Positions 16,123-27,200 of a stretch of DNA of 64,000 nucleotides are shown piece by piece. The translations under genes were made by a program, and so were the position numbers. Every line of letters begins with the position of its first letter. Within the stretch, counting starts at the first letter, position 1. The notes under the pieces are model-generated. The model saw only the letters and a list, made by a program, of their open reading frames with translations. It ran no database searches and was not told the DNA's origin. The DNA is from Grimontia kaedaensis (GTDB lineage: Bacteria; Pseudomonadota; Gammaproteobacteria; Enterobacterales; Vibrionaceae), in the NCBI RefSeq assembly GCF_023746615.1, contig NZ_CP082275.1, forward strand, positions 2,108,001 to 2,172,000. Reading direction: 5' to 3'.

Positions 16123-16776
16123 ATGAACGAACCAGAACGCATCAATCTTGGTCGATTCCGCTGGGATCAAAAAACACAATATCTCTATCCGCAGGATCAG
16201 AATGGTAATGACATCATTGATGAGGCTAAACGACTGACTAACAAGCAACAGGCTCTCATAGAATGTCTGTATAAAGCTGCGCCCGAAAAAGTGACCAGTG
16301 ACGAGATCATGCTATACGTCTGGGGCTCTGAACACATTTCTAACGAAAACCTCCCGGAGTTAATCAACTGCACTAGAGAGGTATTGGAAGACTCGGACAA
16401 TACCTTGATTGGCAATGTACCCGGAGTGGGTTACTCACTCGACTGCGAAACACTTACTGGTCAGGAAGAAAAAATACATCAAGAAATGCGTGAATTAGCT
16501 GAAGTCCTTGATGAAACTACCACTGCTGAAGGCCAAGCATTCAATGGCATCGCTTGGGCTAGATTGGGCATAGTGGCGGTATTAGCCGTTATCAGTGTCA
16601 TCAATATCAAGCATTTTGTAGAAGCCTATCAATTAAAAAAGCGATTTATCGAAACACGCCTTGCTGTTCCGTACCCTCATATTGAGAAGACAGAGGACGA
16701 AAATAAGCTGATAGTGACGGTTGAAGGTAAGGAGTGCATTTATGAAAAAGACGTTGAAATCATTACCTGCCCATAA
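16123..16776 (+). CDS. ToxR-like membrane-anchored winged-helix regulator
   Basis: This is a 217-residue protein. Residues about 5-105 form an OmpR/ToxR-type winged helix, with RLTNKQQALIECLYKAAP, VTSDEIMLYVWG and a wing ending in GNVPGVGYSL. After an acidic linker, one membrane segment (about 145-163, LGIVAVLAVISVIN) leads to a periplasmic tail of about 50 residues. The tail holds two cysteines, in KECIY and ITCP, that could form a disulfide as in ToxR. The ATG at 16123 is chosen; a TTG four codons upstream (16111) is open in frame. No ribosome-binding site is obvious for either. It overlaps the next gene by 35 nt, as toxR/toxS-type pairs often do. Its targets are unknown; the giant protease gene downstream is the obvious candidate. 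Confidence 0.82.
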   Translation: MNEPERINLGRFRWDQKTQYLYPQDQNGNDIIDEAKRLTNKQQALIECLYKAAPEKVTSDEIMLYVWGSEHISNENLPELINCTREVLEDSDNTLIGNVPGVGYSLDCETLTGQEEKIHQEMRELAEVLDETTTAEGQAFNGIAWARLGIVAVLAVISVINIKHFVEAYQLKKRFIETRLAVPYPHIEKTEDENKLIVTVEGKECIYEKDVEIITCP

Positions 16777-17047
16777 GTTTGTATTGTTCATCGCCGGAAC
16801 TGTTGTTGCTGATACGCCCATCTTTATCGGCACGGAAATACAGGTTTCTCGATGGGTTGAAACAATTGTGATGGAAGACAAATCGCCCTTGACGCGCTTT
16901 TTGCAGTCGGAGAATACAGAACAAGTTAGAACGACCGGCTATCTTCAAGATTTCAAGATAGAAGCCTGTAATGGCCGTTGTTTTGATTACAAATTTGAGC
17001 TTCAGCCACCTAATGCAAACCTACTTTTTGTGAAGCTTGGTCAGTGA
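16742..17047 (+). CDS. Small membrane-anchored partner of the ToxR-like regulator, apparently frameshifted
   Basis: This is a 101-residue protein with a hydrophobic N-terminal segment (about residues 13-30, FVLFIAGTVVADTPIFIG) suggesting a signal anchor, followed by a periplasmic domain. AAGGAG lies 7 nt before the ATG, inside the end of the regulator gene, so translation is probably coupled. It is paralogous to the protein at 17207: both have Q-x-S-(R/K)-W, and both share (F/Y)ELQPPNxNLL. The stop at 17045-17047 comes mid-domain. The missing C-terminal part continues in the -1 frame to 17154 (see next feature). The simplest reading is a one-base deletion near 17043, or a sequencing error. 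By position it could be a ToxS/TcpH-like stabiliser, but no sequence similarity to those is claimed. Confidence 0.7.
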   Translation: MKKTLKSLPAHKFVLFIAGTVVADTPIFIGTEIQVSRWVETIVMEDKSPLTRFLQSENTEQVRTTGYLQDFKIEACNGRCFDYKFELQPPNANLLFVKLGQ

Positions 17048-17154
17048 AAGCTCGTCTTCATCTATTTTATGCACTTGATGAGCGCTGTAAGCGGGTTTCC
17101 TTCAATCCTAACAAACTGACGCTGTCTAGTATGTCGCTTTCCTCTCTGTATTAA
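17044..17154 (+). pseudogene. Out-of-frame C-terminal remainder of the small partner protein
   Basis: Reading GTG at 17044 in the frame shifted by one base gives 36 residues. They align without gaps to the paralog at 17207: LHLFYALDERC against IHAYYSLDEKC, and both end in Leu-Tyr-stop. Joining it to the upstream part with one added base restores a protein of about 137 residues, close to the paralog's 135. The GTG overlaps the upstream TGA (GTGA), so reinitiation is formally possible. However, the gap-free paralog match favours a frameshift. Confidence 0.65.
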
Positions 17155-17206
17155 TGGGGAAGCAATCATAAATGTCAGTTTTTCAACAACCTTAATCGCA
17201 CTAGCC

Positions 17207-17614
17207 ATGACGAATCCTAATTTTAAAGTGTCCAAATTCTCAATCACTATCGTCTTGATAGTACTTCTTAATGCAACCATTATCGTGGCTACACAAAAGC
17301 AAACCTCAAAGTGGACCGGCACAGTATCACTCGGTGAGTATCTGAAGCTTTCGCGTACAGTACAATTTAAAGATACGCTAGACATTCGCGTTAACGAATA
17401 TAAGAAAGACTTTGACCCCAAAAAGGAAAAAACCTTCCACGTTGGCTATACCTATGAACTCCAACCACCTAATCGCAATTTATTGCTTAACAACTTGGTA
17501 CCACTGCGCTCCACAATACATGCATATTATTCCCTTGATGAAAAGTGCGCGCTGGTTTTTCTTTCCCCAAAAATTAAAAACCCTCATCAGATGGCTCTTG
17601 CATGTCTTTACTAG
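17207..17614 (+). CDS. Paralogous small membrane-anchored protein of the ToxR-like module
   Basis: This is a 135-residue protein with one hydrophobic N-terminal segment (residues about 10-28, FSITIVLIVLLNATIIVA) and a presumably periplasmic domain containing the shared YELQPPNRNLL and YYSLDEKC motifs. It is the intact homologue of the frameshifted protein upstream. The conserved cysteine in LDEKC and one near the end (ALACLY) are both retained. I see no good ribosome-binding site before the ATG; the frame is open for about 12 codons further upstream without a better start. It lies 52 nt after the upstream remnant and about 640 nt before the giant protease gene. The family is not recognised. 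Confidence 0.7.
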   Translation: MTNPNFKVSKFSITIVLIVLLNATIIVATQKQTSKWTGTVSLGEYLKLSRTVQFKDTLDIRVNEYKKDFDPKKEKTFHVGYTYELQPPNRNLLLNNLVPLRSTIHAYYSLDEKCALVFLSPKIKNPHQMALACLY

Positions 17615-18258
17615 ACAATAAGAGGCGACATCCTCAGGAAAAGCGCATCGAGTCAATACTACACTGCATACTATTTCACGAGCACTACACGACTAATATT
17701 TATCTAATAAAAAAGTACCGGAAAAGCAACAACCCATACAATTTAATTTCGATTCAATACTGAATAACGCCACTTAAAGCGACACTTTTCAAATACTCAT
17801 TAACATAGCCTTTTCTTCAGCATTCGTAACGATAGTGGGCTTATCCTTACCTTATATCTCATCATCATGAAAATCAAAGAGTTAGTATAAATTACTGAAA
17901 TTGATAAATAAATATTAAAAAACTCAAGCAGATATAAATGCAGTCTAAATTTGAAGAACTGAAAGGTTTCGCTTTCACAACCACACTTGGAAAGAATAAA
18001 ATCTAATCTAAACAATCTACTTCAAGGCTAAAAAAACCATCAATCACCATAAAAAGTAAACAAGTAAACCCTAATTTAAACGTGAAATATATTTCGTCGT
18101 AAATTTGCTACACAATAAGTTTCCTTCCCCACACTACGCTATTTTAAACGCCTACTTCTCTAATGCTATCCAAGCAATTTAAAAGCAGAAAAACAGGCGA
18201 TAAAAAATAAATGTGACCCGCATCTCTCTATTAGCTTGCATTCACAAAGGTATTTATC
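17615..18258. other. AT-rich region upstream of the giant protease gene
   Basis: These 644 bases contain no gene I can support. A 12-bp palindrome GAAATATATTTC (18084-18095), flanked by ACG and CGT, lies about 165 nt before the protease start and could be an operator. The promoter of the protease gene is presumably here, but no clear -10/-35 pair stands out. Confidence 0.4.
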
Positions 18259-21200
18259 GTGACAGAAAATAAAAATCATACAGATGCTGACCAGAAAACT
18301 TACTCACCCGCCAGCACTATTCTAAGAAAAACCATTGTATCCCTATCGGCTTTAGCATTTTGTACGCTCACTGCTATTGCCGTTAATGAACTTCGAACAC
18401 CGACTTATAGTGGCAAGGTGTATCTGGAAGGCGTAAAGCATACAATCATGCCGCCTTCAACTTTGCCCATTTCAGTTGCCAATGCCGAGCCTAATGCCCC
18501 TCGAATTCCGTTTGAGCAGAGCCTGGCTGGGAAAGGTGTTGAGTATCCGATTGATGCTGAAAGACCTTGGTTTCAGGAAGCACTGCGAAACTACCCAGAC
18601 AGCGAATATTGGCGAAATCAGGTTGCCATTCACCTGGCCCAACCCAGAACGCCAGGCTGGGTAAAATTTGAAAGCTATCATGTCAGCCAGGGACGTAACC
18701 CCATTCTGTTGCCGACTTTTGCCCGAATGGTTGAATCAAAGCATGTACCCGACGTGCTGACCGTTCGAATCGTTGAGAGTGCGGAGCCTTTAACCGCGCT
18801 GGAAGACATAGGTTTTTCCCATCTACGCAGTGTTGACTCAGCTAATCCATCCACGGCGGTTCATGTATACGAGATCCCTAAAGAGCTGACGTTTGCCCAA
18901 GCACTCGAAGCATCAAATGCTCATGCTAACGTGGCTTTTGCCGAGCCTGATTACCTGATTGAGTGGGCTCTGGCACCCAACGAATCGAATGCAGGGATCA
19001 GCAATGGTAATGCGTGGTGGCTCAATCAACTGCGCGCTTATGATGCATGGGAAACCACGACCGACGCTTCTGCTATTGGCCCTGTCGCCGTCTACGATCA
19101 GGGGATCTTACGCAGTCACGAAGATCTTCGTAATAACTTCTGGGTTAACCCGGACGAAATTGCCGGTAATGGCGTCGATGATGACGGTAACGGTATTGTC
19201 GATGATATTAACGGTCGTACCAATCAAGTCTTTGGCGGTCATGGCACCCCAGTAGCCGGCACCATTTGTGGTGAGGGCAACAACGGCATTGGTTATGTCG
19301 GTAGTGCCTGGAAGTGTCAATTGATGGATACAGGTGGTCCATTGAGTTTTTCTGCCGCAGTATCTGACGCGATGGCATCTCTTCGCTATGCCACGGACAA
19401 AGGCTCTCGGATTTCAAACCACAGTTGGGGCATAAGCGGCGACTACAGTCAGGCTTTCAAAGATTTGATCACCGAAATTGAAAGCGATGACCACCTGATG
19501 GTGATTGCATCTCACAACTTCAACCGCAATATTGATAATAGCCCCGTCTACCCTGCCTCCTACGATAACGACAACATTCTGAGTATTGCAGCCTCCAACC
19601 AAGGCGAAGGTCGTATCAGCTATTCCAACTATGGCGCAGTCAGCGTGGACATAGCCGCACCGACAGAATTCACTACAGCAAATTCCTCTGGTGGTTATTC
19701 AGGCTTCAGCGGTACCTCTCAAGCGACGCCTGTCGTCACTGGTGCCGTTGCATTAGCTTGGGCAATGGACCCAAGCATGAACTTCCGCGAAATAAAGGCG
19801 CTGGTGATGAACACTGCACGTCCAGTGGGCGCTTGGCGCGGCCTTACGGTCTCTGAAGGTATTCTGGATATGAAAACCCTCGTAGAGTCTGTCATTGTTG
19901 ATACCGACGGCGATGGCATTCTTGACGATGAGGATCCCGATGACGACAACGACGGCGTTCCAGACGAAGAAGATGCTTTCCCGAAAGATGCCACAGAAAC
20001 CGTCGATACTGACGGTGACGGTATCGGCAATAACGCTGATAACGATGACGATGGTGACGGTGTCAATGACGACGAAGATTGGCGTCCACTTGACCCCAAT
20101 GAGCAATACGATACCGATGGCGATGGAATAGGTAACAGTCAGGACGACGATGACGACAATGACGGCGTTCTAGATGTAAATGATGCCTTCCCACTCGACG
20201 CCAATGAAACCACAGATACAGACGGCGATGGCGTTGGCGACAACAGTGACGTATTCCCGAATGACCAGAATGAGTGGTCAGATTCCGATGGTGATGGCGT
20301 TGGCGACAATGGCGACATAGACCGAGATAATGATGGTTTATCTGACGACTTAGAGTCACGCACCTCTGCTGACATCAACAACTGGCCTGTGCTCACCGGA
20401 AACGCAAGGTTTAACGACGGTGTGCTCTCTGGAAACGGCGGCTACTGGAATAGTCAGGCGAACTCTAACCGTTTCTCTAGCTATGGTTTCAACGACCGCT
20501 ACGCATTGAACTTCACCGTCGACTCACTGGGCACATACAACATGTTTGGCTTGGGCAATGTCGAAAGTTCAGCAAGCTACACCGACATTGATTACGCCTT
20601 CTACGTTGTTGGCAGTACGCTATACATTTACGAAAGCGGCAGTTCGCGTGGTACCTTTGGCTCCGTTGCGGTTGGAGATACTCTCTCAATTCAGGTAAGC
20701 GAAGGCGCCATCGCCTACTACCGAAATGACACTCTCGTCCGCTCAACAAGCTATAACGGCGATACACCGGATTTCTATGTCGATTCAAGTTTCTACAGCG
20801 GTGCGATTCAGCTTTCAAACATCTCGCTGTCGCCGCTTTCAGGTTCTGGATTCTCTGTCGATGCTGACAACGATGGCATTAACAATGATGTCGATTTGGA
20901 CTCTGACAACGACACGATTCCAGATGTGATTGAAGCTGGACTTGCCGATGCGGACGGCAACCTTACGGTTGATGCTATCAATCTACAAGGCTCAGTCGAC
21001 CCTGCCCCGGACACTGATAATGATGGCATTCCAGACTTCCTCGATTTGGAAAGCCAAAACCCAGAAAACGATGGCACGGCCTTCGATATGCATGGCTACG
21101 ACTTTGCTGCCTTCGATTCCAACGGCGACGGTAAACTCGATGGCAATGATGAGCTTGGTGGAAATGATGTGAACGGCAACGGTGTCGATGATCGTGCGGA

Positions 21201-24200
21201 AGATGCGGACGGAGATGGTATTTCCAACCCGAATGACGATGACGACGATAACGACGGCACCTTAGACGTTAACGACGCCTTCCCATTCGACCCGAATGAA
21301 GATACCGACTCAGATGGTGACGGCGTCGGCGATAACGGTGACGCCTTCCCAACAGATGCCACCGAAACCAAAGATACTGATGGTGACGGTGTGGGTGACA
21401 ATACAGATGCCTTCCCTGACGATGCGTCAGAGACCACGGACACTGACGGTGATGGTGTGGGCGACAATACTGATGCCTTCCCCAACGATGCGTCTGAAAC
21501 CACAGACTCGGATGGCGACGGCGTGGGTGATAATTCGGATATCGATCGTGACAACGACGGTCTTTCCGACGAGTTAGAGCTGCGCACTAAAGCTGACATT
21601 GTTGATTGGCCCGTGCTTTATGGGGCGAGCTTCTCCAATGGTGAACTCTCAGCCAATGGCGGTACTTGGCGCTATCAGGCGAACTCGGTGCGTTTCTCTG
21701 AGTACGGCTACCGCGATAACTACCGTCTGAATTTCACGGTTGAATCGCTGGGCAGCAACAATATGTTTGGCTTGGGTACTGCTGAAAGCAGCGCAAATTA
21801 TCCTGATATTGATTACGCCTTCTACATTGTGAACACAACGCTCTATATCTACGAGAGCGGTTCGTACCGTGGCAACTTTGGCGCGAACAGTGTCGCTACC
21901 GGCGATACCCTCTCGCTGGAAGTGAACAAGGGCACGATCCGTTATCTCCGTAACGGCGAGGAAATCCGCACAGTAAGCTACAGCGGAGAAACACCGGACT
22001 TTTACGTTGATTCAAGCTTCTACAGTGGCGCTATCCGCCTGTCAGGTATTGAGCTTTCGCCACTTTCAGGTGCAGGTTTTGCCATCGATAAAGACGCTGA
22101 TGGCATCAACAACGATGTTGACCTCGATTCCGACAACGACACTATCCCTGATGTGATTGAAGCCGGTTTAGCCGATGCTGATGGCGACCTGAAAGTCGAT
22201 TCTGTAAATCTCCAAGGCTCCATCGACCCGGCCCCTGATTCAGACGGCGATGGCATTCCTGATTACCTCGACCTAGAGAGCCAGAATGCCGCCAATGACG
22301 GCACGGCCTTCGATATGCATGGCTACGACTTTGCGGCCTTCGATTCAAATGGCGACGGCAAACTCGATGGCAATGATGAGCTAGGCGGCAATGATGTGAA
22401 CGGCAACGGTGTCGATGATCGTGCGGAAGATGCTGACGGAGATGGACTCTCCAACCCGAATGATGACGACGACGATAACGACGGCACCTTAGACGTGAAT
22501 GACGCCTTCCCATTCGATCCAAACGAAGATACCGATTCTGATGGTGATGGCGTAGGCGATAACGCTGATGCCTTCCCAACAGATGCCACCGAAACCCAAG
22601 ATACTGATGGAGATGGTGTCGGCGATAATTCGGATGCCTTCCCACAAGATGCATCTGAGACCACGGACACTGACGGTGATGGCGTCGGCGACAATTCCGA
22701 TGCCTTCCCCAACGATGCGTCTGAAACCACGGACTCAGACGGCGATGGTGTGGGTGATAATTCGGATATCGATCGTGACAATGACGGTCTTGCTGACGAG
22801 TTAGAGCTGCGCACTAAAGCTGACATTGTTGACTGGCCCGTGCTTTATGGGGCTAGCTTCTCCAATGGTGAACTCTCTGCCAATGGCGGTACTTGGCGCT
22901 ATCAGGCGAACTCAGTACGTTTCTCTGAGTACGGCTACCGCGATAACTATCGCCTGAATTTCACGGTTGAATCGCTGGGCAGCAACAATATGTTTGGCTT
23001 GGGTAGTGCTGAAAGCAGCGCAAATTACCCTGATATTGATTATGCCTTCTACATTGTGAACACCACGCTCTATATCTACGAGAGCGGTTCATATCGTGGC
23101 AACTTTGGCGCGAACAGTGTCGCTACCGGCGATACCCTCTCGCTGGAAGTGAACAACGGCACTATCCGCTATCTCCGTAACGGCGAGGAAATCCGCGCAG
23201 TAAGCTACAGCGGAGAAACACCGGACTTTTACGTTGATTCAAGCTTCTACAATGGCGCGATTCGCCTGAGCGACATTAGCCTCACACCAATGTCCGGTAG
23301 CGGTGTATCCGCTGACGCCGATCAGGATGGCGTCAACAATGACGTCGATCTGGACTCTGATAACGACACCATCCCAGACGTGATTGAAGCCGGATTGACC
23401 GATGCTGACGGCGACCTGAAAGTCGATTCCGTCGATCTGCAAGGCACTGTCGACCCTGCCCCTGATTCAGACGGCGATGGCATTCCTGATTACCTCGACC
23501 TAGAGAGCCAGAATGCCGCCAATGACGGCACGGCCTTCGATATGCATGGCTATGATTTTGCTGCCTTCGATTCCAACGGCGACGGCAAACTCGATGGCAA
23601 TGATGAGCTCGGCGGCAACGATGTGAACGGCAACGGTGTCGATGACCGCGCCGAAGATGCTGACGGGGATGGACTCTCCAACCCGAATGACGATGACGAC
23701 GATAACGACGGCACCTTAGACGTTAACGACGCCTTCCCATTCGATCCAAACGAAGACACCGATTCTGATGGTGATGGCGTCGGCGATAACGGTGATGCCT
23801 TCCCGACAGATGCCACCGAAACCCAAGATACTGATGGAGATGGTGTGGGCGATAATGCCGATGCCTTCCCACAAGATGCGTCTGAGACCTCGGACACTGA
23901 CGGCGACGGTGTGGGCGACAATACTGATGCCTTCCCCAACGATGCGTCTGAAACCACAGACTCGGATGGCGACGGCGTGGGTGATAATTCGGATATTGAT
24001 CGTGACAACGACGGTCTTGCTGACGAGTTAGAACTGCGCACCAAAGCTGACATTGTTGATTGGCCCGTGCTTTATGGGGCGAGCTTCTCCAATGGTGAAC
24101 TCTCAGCCAATGGCGGTACTTGGCGCTATCAGGCGAACTCAATACGTTTTTCTGAGTACAGCTACCGTGATAATTATCGCCTGAATTTCACGGTCGAATC

Positions 24201-27200
24201 GCTGGGCAGCAACAATATGTTTGGCTTGGGTAATGCTGAAAGCAGCGCAAATTACCCCGATATTGATTACGCCTTCTACATCGTGAACACCACGCTCTAT
24301 ATCTACGAGAGCGGTTCATACCGCGGCAACTTTGGCGCGAACAGTGTTGCTACTGGCGATACGCTTTCATTGGAAGTGAACAACGGCACGATCCGCTATC
24401 TCCGTAACGGCGAGGAAATCCGCGCAGTAAGCTACAGCGGAGAAACACCAGATTTCTATGTTGATTCAAGCTTCTACAATGGCGCGATTCGCCTGAGCAA
24501 TATTAGCCTCACGCCAATGTCTGGTAGCGGTGTATCCGCTGACGCCGATCAGGATGGCGTCAACAACGATATTGACCTCGATTCCGACAACGACACTATC
24601 CCTGATGTGATTGAAGCCGGTTTAGCCGATGCTGATGGCGACCTGAAAGTCGACTCAGTAAATCTGCAAGGCACTGTCGACCCTGCCCCGGATTCAGACG
24701 GTGACGGTATTCCTGATTACCTCGACCTAGAGAGCCAGAACGCCGCCAATGACGGTACTGCCTTCGATATGCATAGCTATGACTTTGCTGCCTTCGATTC
24801 CAACGGCGACGGCAAACTCGATGGCAATGATGAGCTCGGCGGCAACGATGTGAACGGCAACGGTGTCGATGACCGCGCCGAAGACGCTGACGGGGATGGA
24901 CTCTCTAATCCGAATGATGACGACGACGATAACGACGGCACCTTAGACATTAATGACGCCTTCCCATTCGATCCAAACGAAGATACCGATTCGGATGGCG
25001 ATGGTGTCGGGGATAACGGTGACGCCTTCCCGACAGATGCCACCGAAACCCAAGATACTGATGGTGATGGTGTGGGTGACAATGCGGATGCATTCCCTGA
25101 CGACGTGTCTGAGAGCACGGACACTGACGGTGATGGCGTCGGCGACAATGCCGATGCCTTCCCCAACGATGCGTCTGAAACCACAGATTCTGATGGCGAC
25201 GGCGTGGGTGATAATTCGGATATCGATCGTGACAATGACGGTCTTGCTGACGAGTTAGAGCTGCGCACTAAAGCTGACATTGTTGATTGGCCCGTGCTTT
25301 ATGGGGCGAGCTTCTCCAATGGCGAACTCTCTGCCAATGGCGGCACATGGCGCTATCAGGCGAACTCAATACGTTTTTCTGAGTACGGCTACCGCGATAA
25401 CTATCGCCTGAATTTCACGGTTGAGTCACTGGGCACCAACAATATGTTTGGCTTGGGTAATGCTGAAAGCAGCGCAAATTACCCCGATATTGATTACGCC
25501 TTCTACATCGTGAACACCACGCTCTATATCTACGAGAGCGGTTCATACCGCGGCAACTTTGGCGCGAACAGTGTTGCTACTGGCGATACGCTTTCATTGG
25601 AAGTGAACAACGGCACGATCCGCTATCTCCGTAACGGCGAGGAAATCCGCGCAGTAAGCTACAGCGGAGAAACACCAGATTTCTATGTTGATTCAAGCTT
25701 CTACAATGGCGCGATTCGCCTGAGCAATATTAGCCTCACGCCAATGTCTGGTAGCGGTGTATCCGCTGACGCCGATCAGGATGGCGTCAACAACGATATT
25801 GACCTCGATTCCGACAACGACACTATCCCTGATGTGATTGAAGCCGGTTTAGCCGATGCTGATGGCGACCTGAAAGTCGACTCAGTAAATCTGCAAGGCA
25901 CTGTCGACCCTGCCCCGGATTCAGACGGCGATGGCATTCCTGATTACCTCGACCTGGAGAGCCAGAACGCCGCCAATGACGGTACGGCCTTCGATATGCA
26001 TGGCTATGACTTTGCTGCGTTCGATTCCAACGGCGACGGTAAACTCGATGGCAATGATGATCTCGGCGGTAACGATGTGAACGGCAACGGTGTCGATGAC
26101 CGGGCCGAAGATGCTGACGGGGATGGACTCTCTAATCCGAATGATGACGACGACGATAACGACGGCACCTTAGACGTTAACGACGCCTTCCCATTCGATC
26201 CAAACGAAGACACCGATTCTGATGGTGATGGCGTCGGCGATAACGGTGATGCCTTCCCAACAGATGCCACCGAAACCAAAGACACTGATGGCGACGGTGT
26301 GGGCGATAATGCGGATGCATTCCCTGACGACGCGTCTGAGACCACAGATACTGACAGCGACGGTGTGGGCGATAATGCCGATGTCTTCCCCAACGATGCG
26401 TCTGAAACCACAGACTCGGATGGCGACGGCGTGGGCGATAACAGTGATATCGACAAAGACAATGACGGACTTTCCGATGAGCTGGAAGCCCGCACCAGCG
26501 CACCTGTCGATGATTGGCCTGTTCTAACTGGCAATGCCGCTTTCACTGACGGAGTACTCACAGCCAATGGAGGAAGCTGGGGTTATCAAGCCAACTCAAA
26601 CCGTTTCTCCAGTTATGGTTTCACAGACCAATACAAGCTGAGCTTCCATGTCGATGCTCTTGGCACTTACAACATGTTCGGCTTGGGCAACGTTGAAGGT
26701 TCAGCAAGCTATACCGACATTGATTACGCCTTCTATATCGCTGGAACCACGCTTTATATCTACGAAAGCGGTGCTTATCGGGGCAGCTTTGGCTCTGTCG
26801 CAGTCGGTGATGACCTAACACTGGAAGTGAATAACGGCACCATTGTTTACTATCGCAATGGCACCCTCGTTCGTTCGGTTAATTACAGCGGCGATACGCC
26901 AGACTTCTACCTTGATACCAGCTTCTACAGTGGCGCTATCCGCCTGTCAGGTATTGAGCTTTCGCCACTTTCAGGTGCAGGTTTTGCCATCGATAAAGAC
27001 GCTGATGGCGTCAAAAACGATGTTGACCTCGATTCCGACAACGACACGATTCCAGACGTTGTTGAGGCAGGGCTAGCTGACGCTGATGGTAACCTCAAAG
27101 TCGATAACACTAACCTTCAAGGTTCAGTGGATCCTGCTCCAGATTCAGACGGTGACGGTATTCCCGATCACCTCGACCTGGAGAGCCACAACCCAGAAAA

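Noticed and set aside
17035..17055. Programmed -1 frameshift at the small partner gene
   Set aside because: No X-XXY-YYZ slippery heptamer or following pseudoknot is visible. A plain one-base loss is simpler.
21096..26567. Series of long Ser/Pro-rich minus-strand frames of identical length inside the giant gene
   Set aside because: They are antisense shadows of the Asp/Gly-rich repeats (GAT/GAC codons read backwards give Ser/Pro/Val) and recur with the 1227-bp period. They have no ribosome-binding sites.
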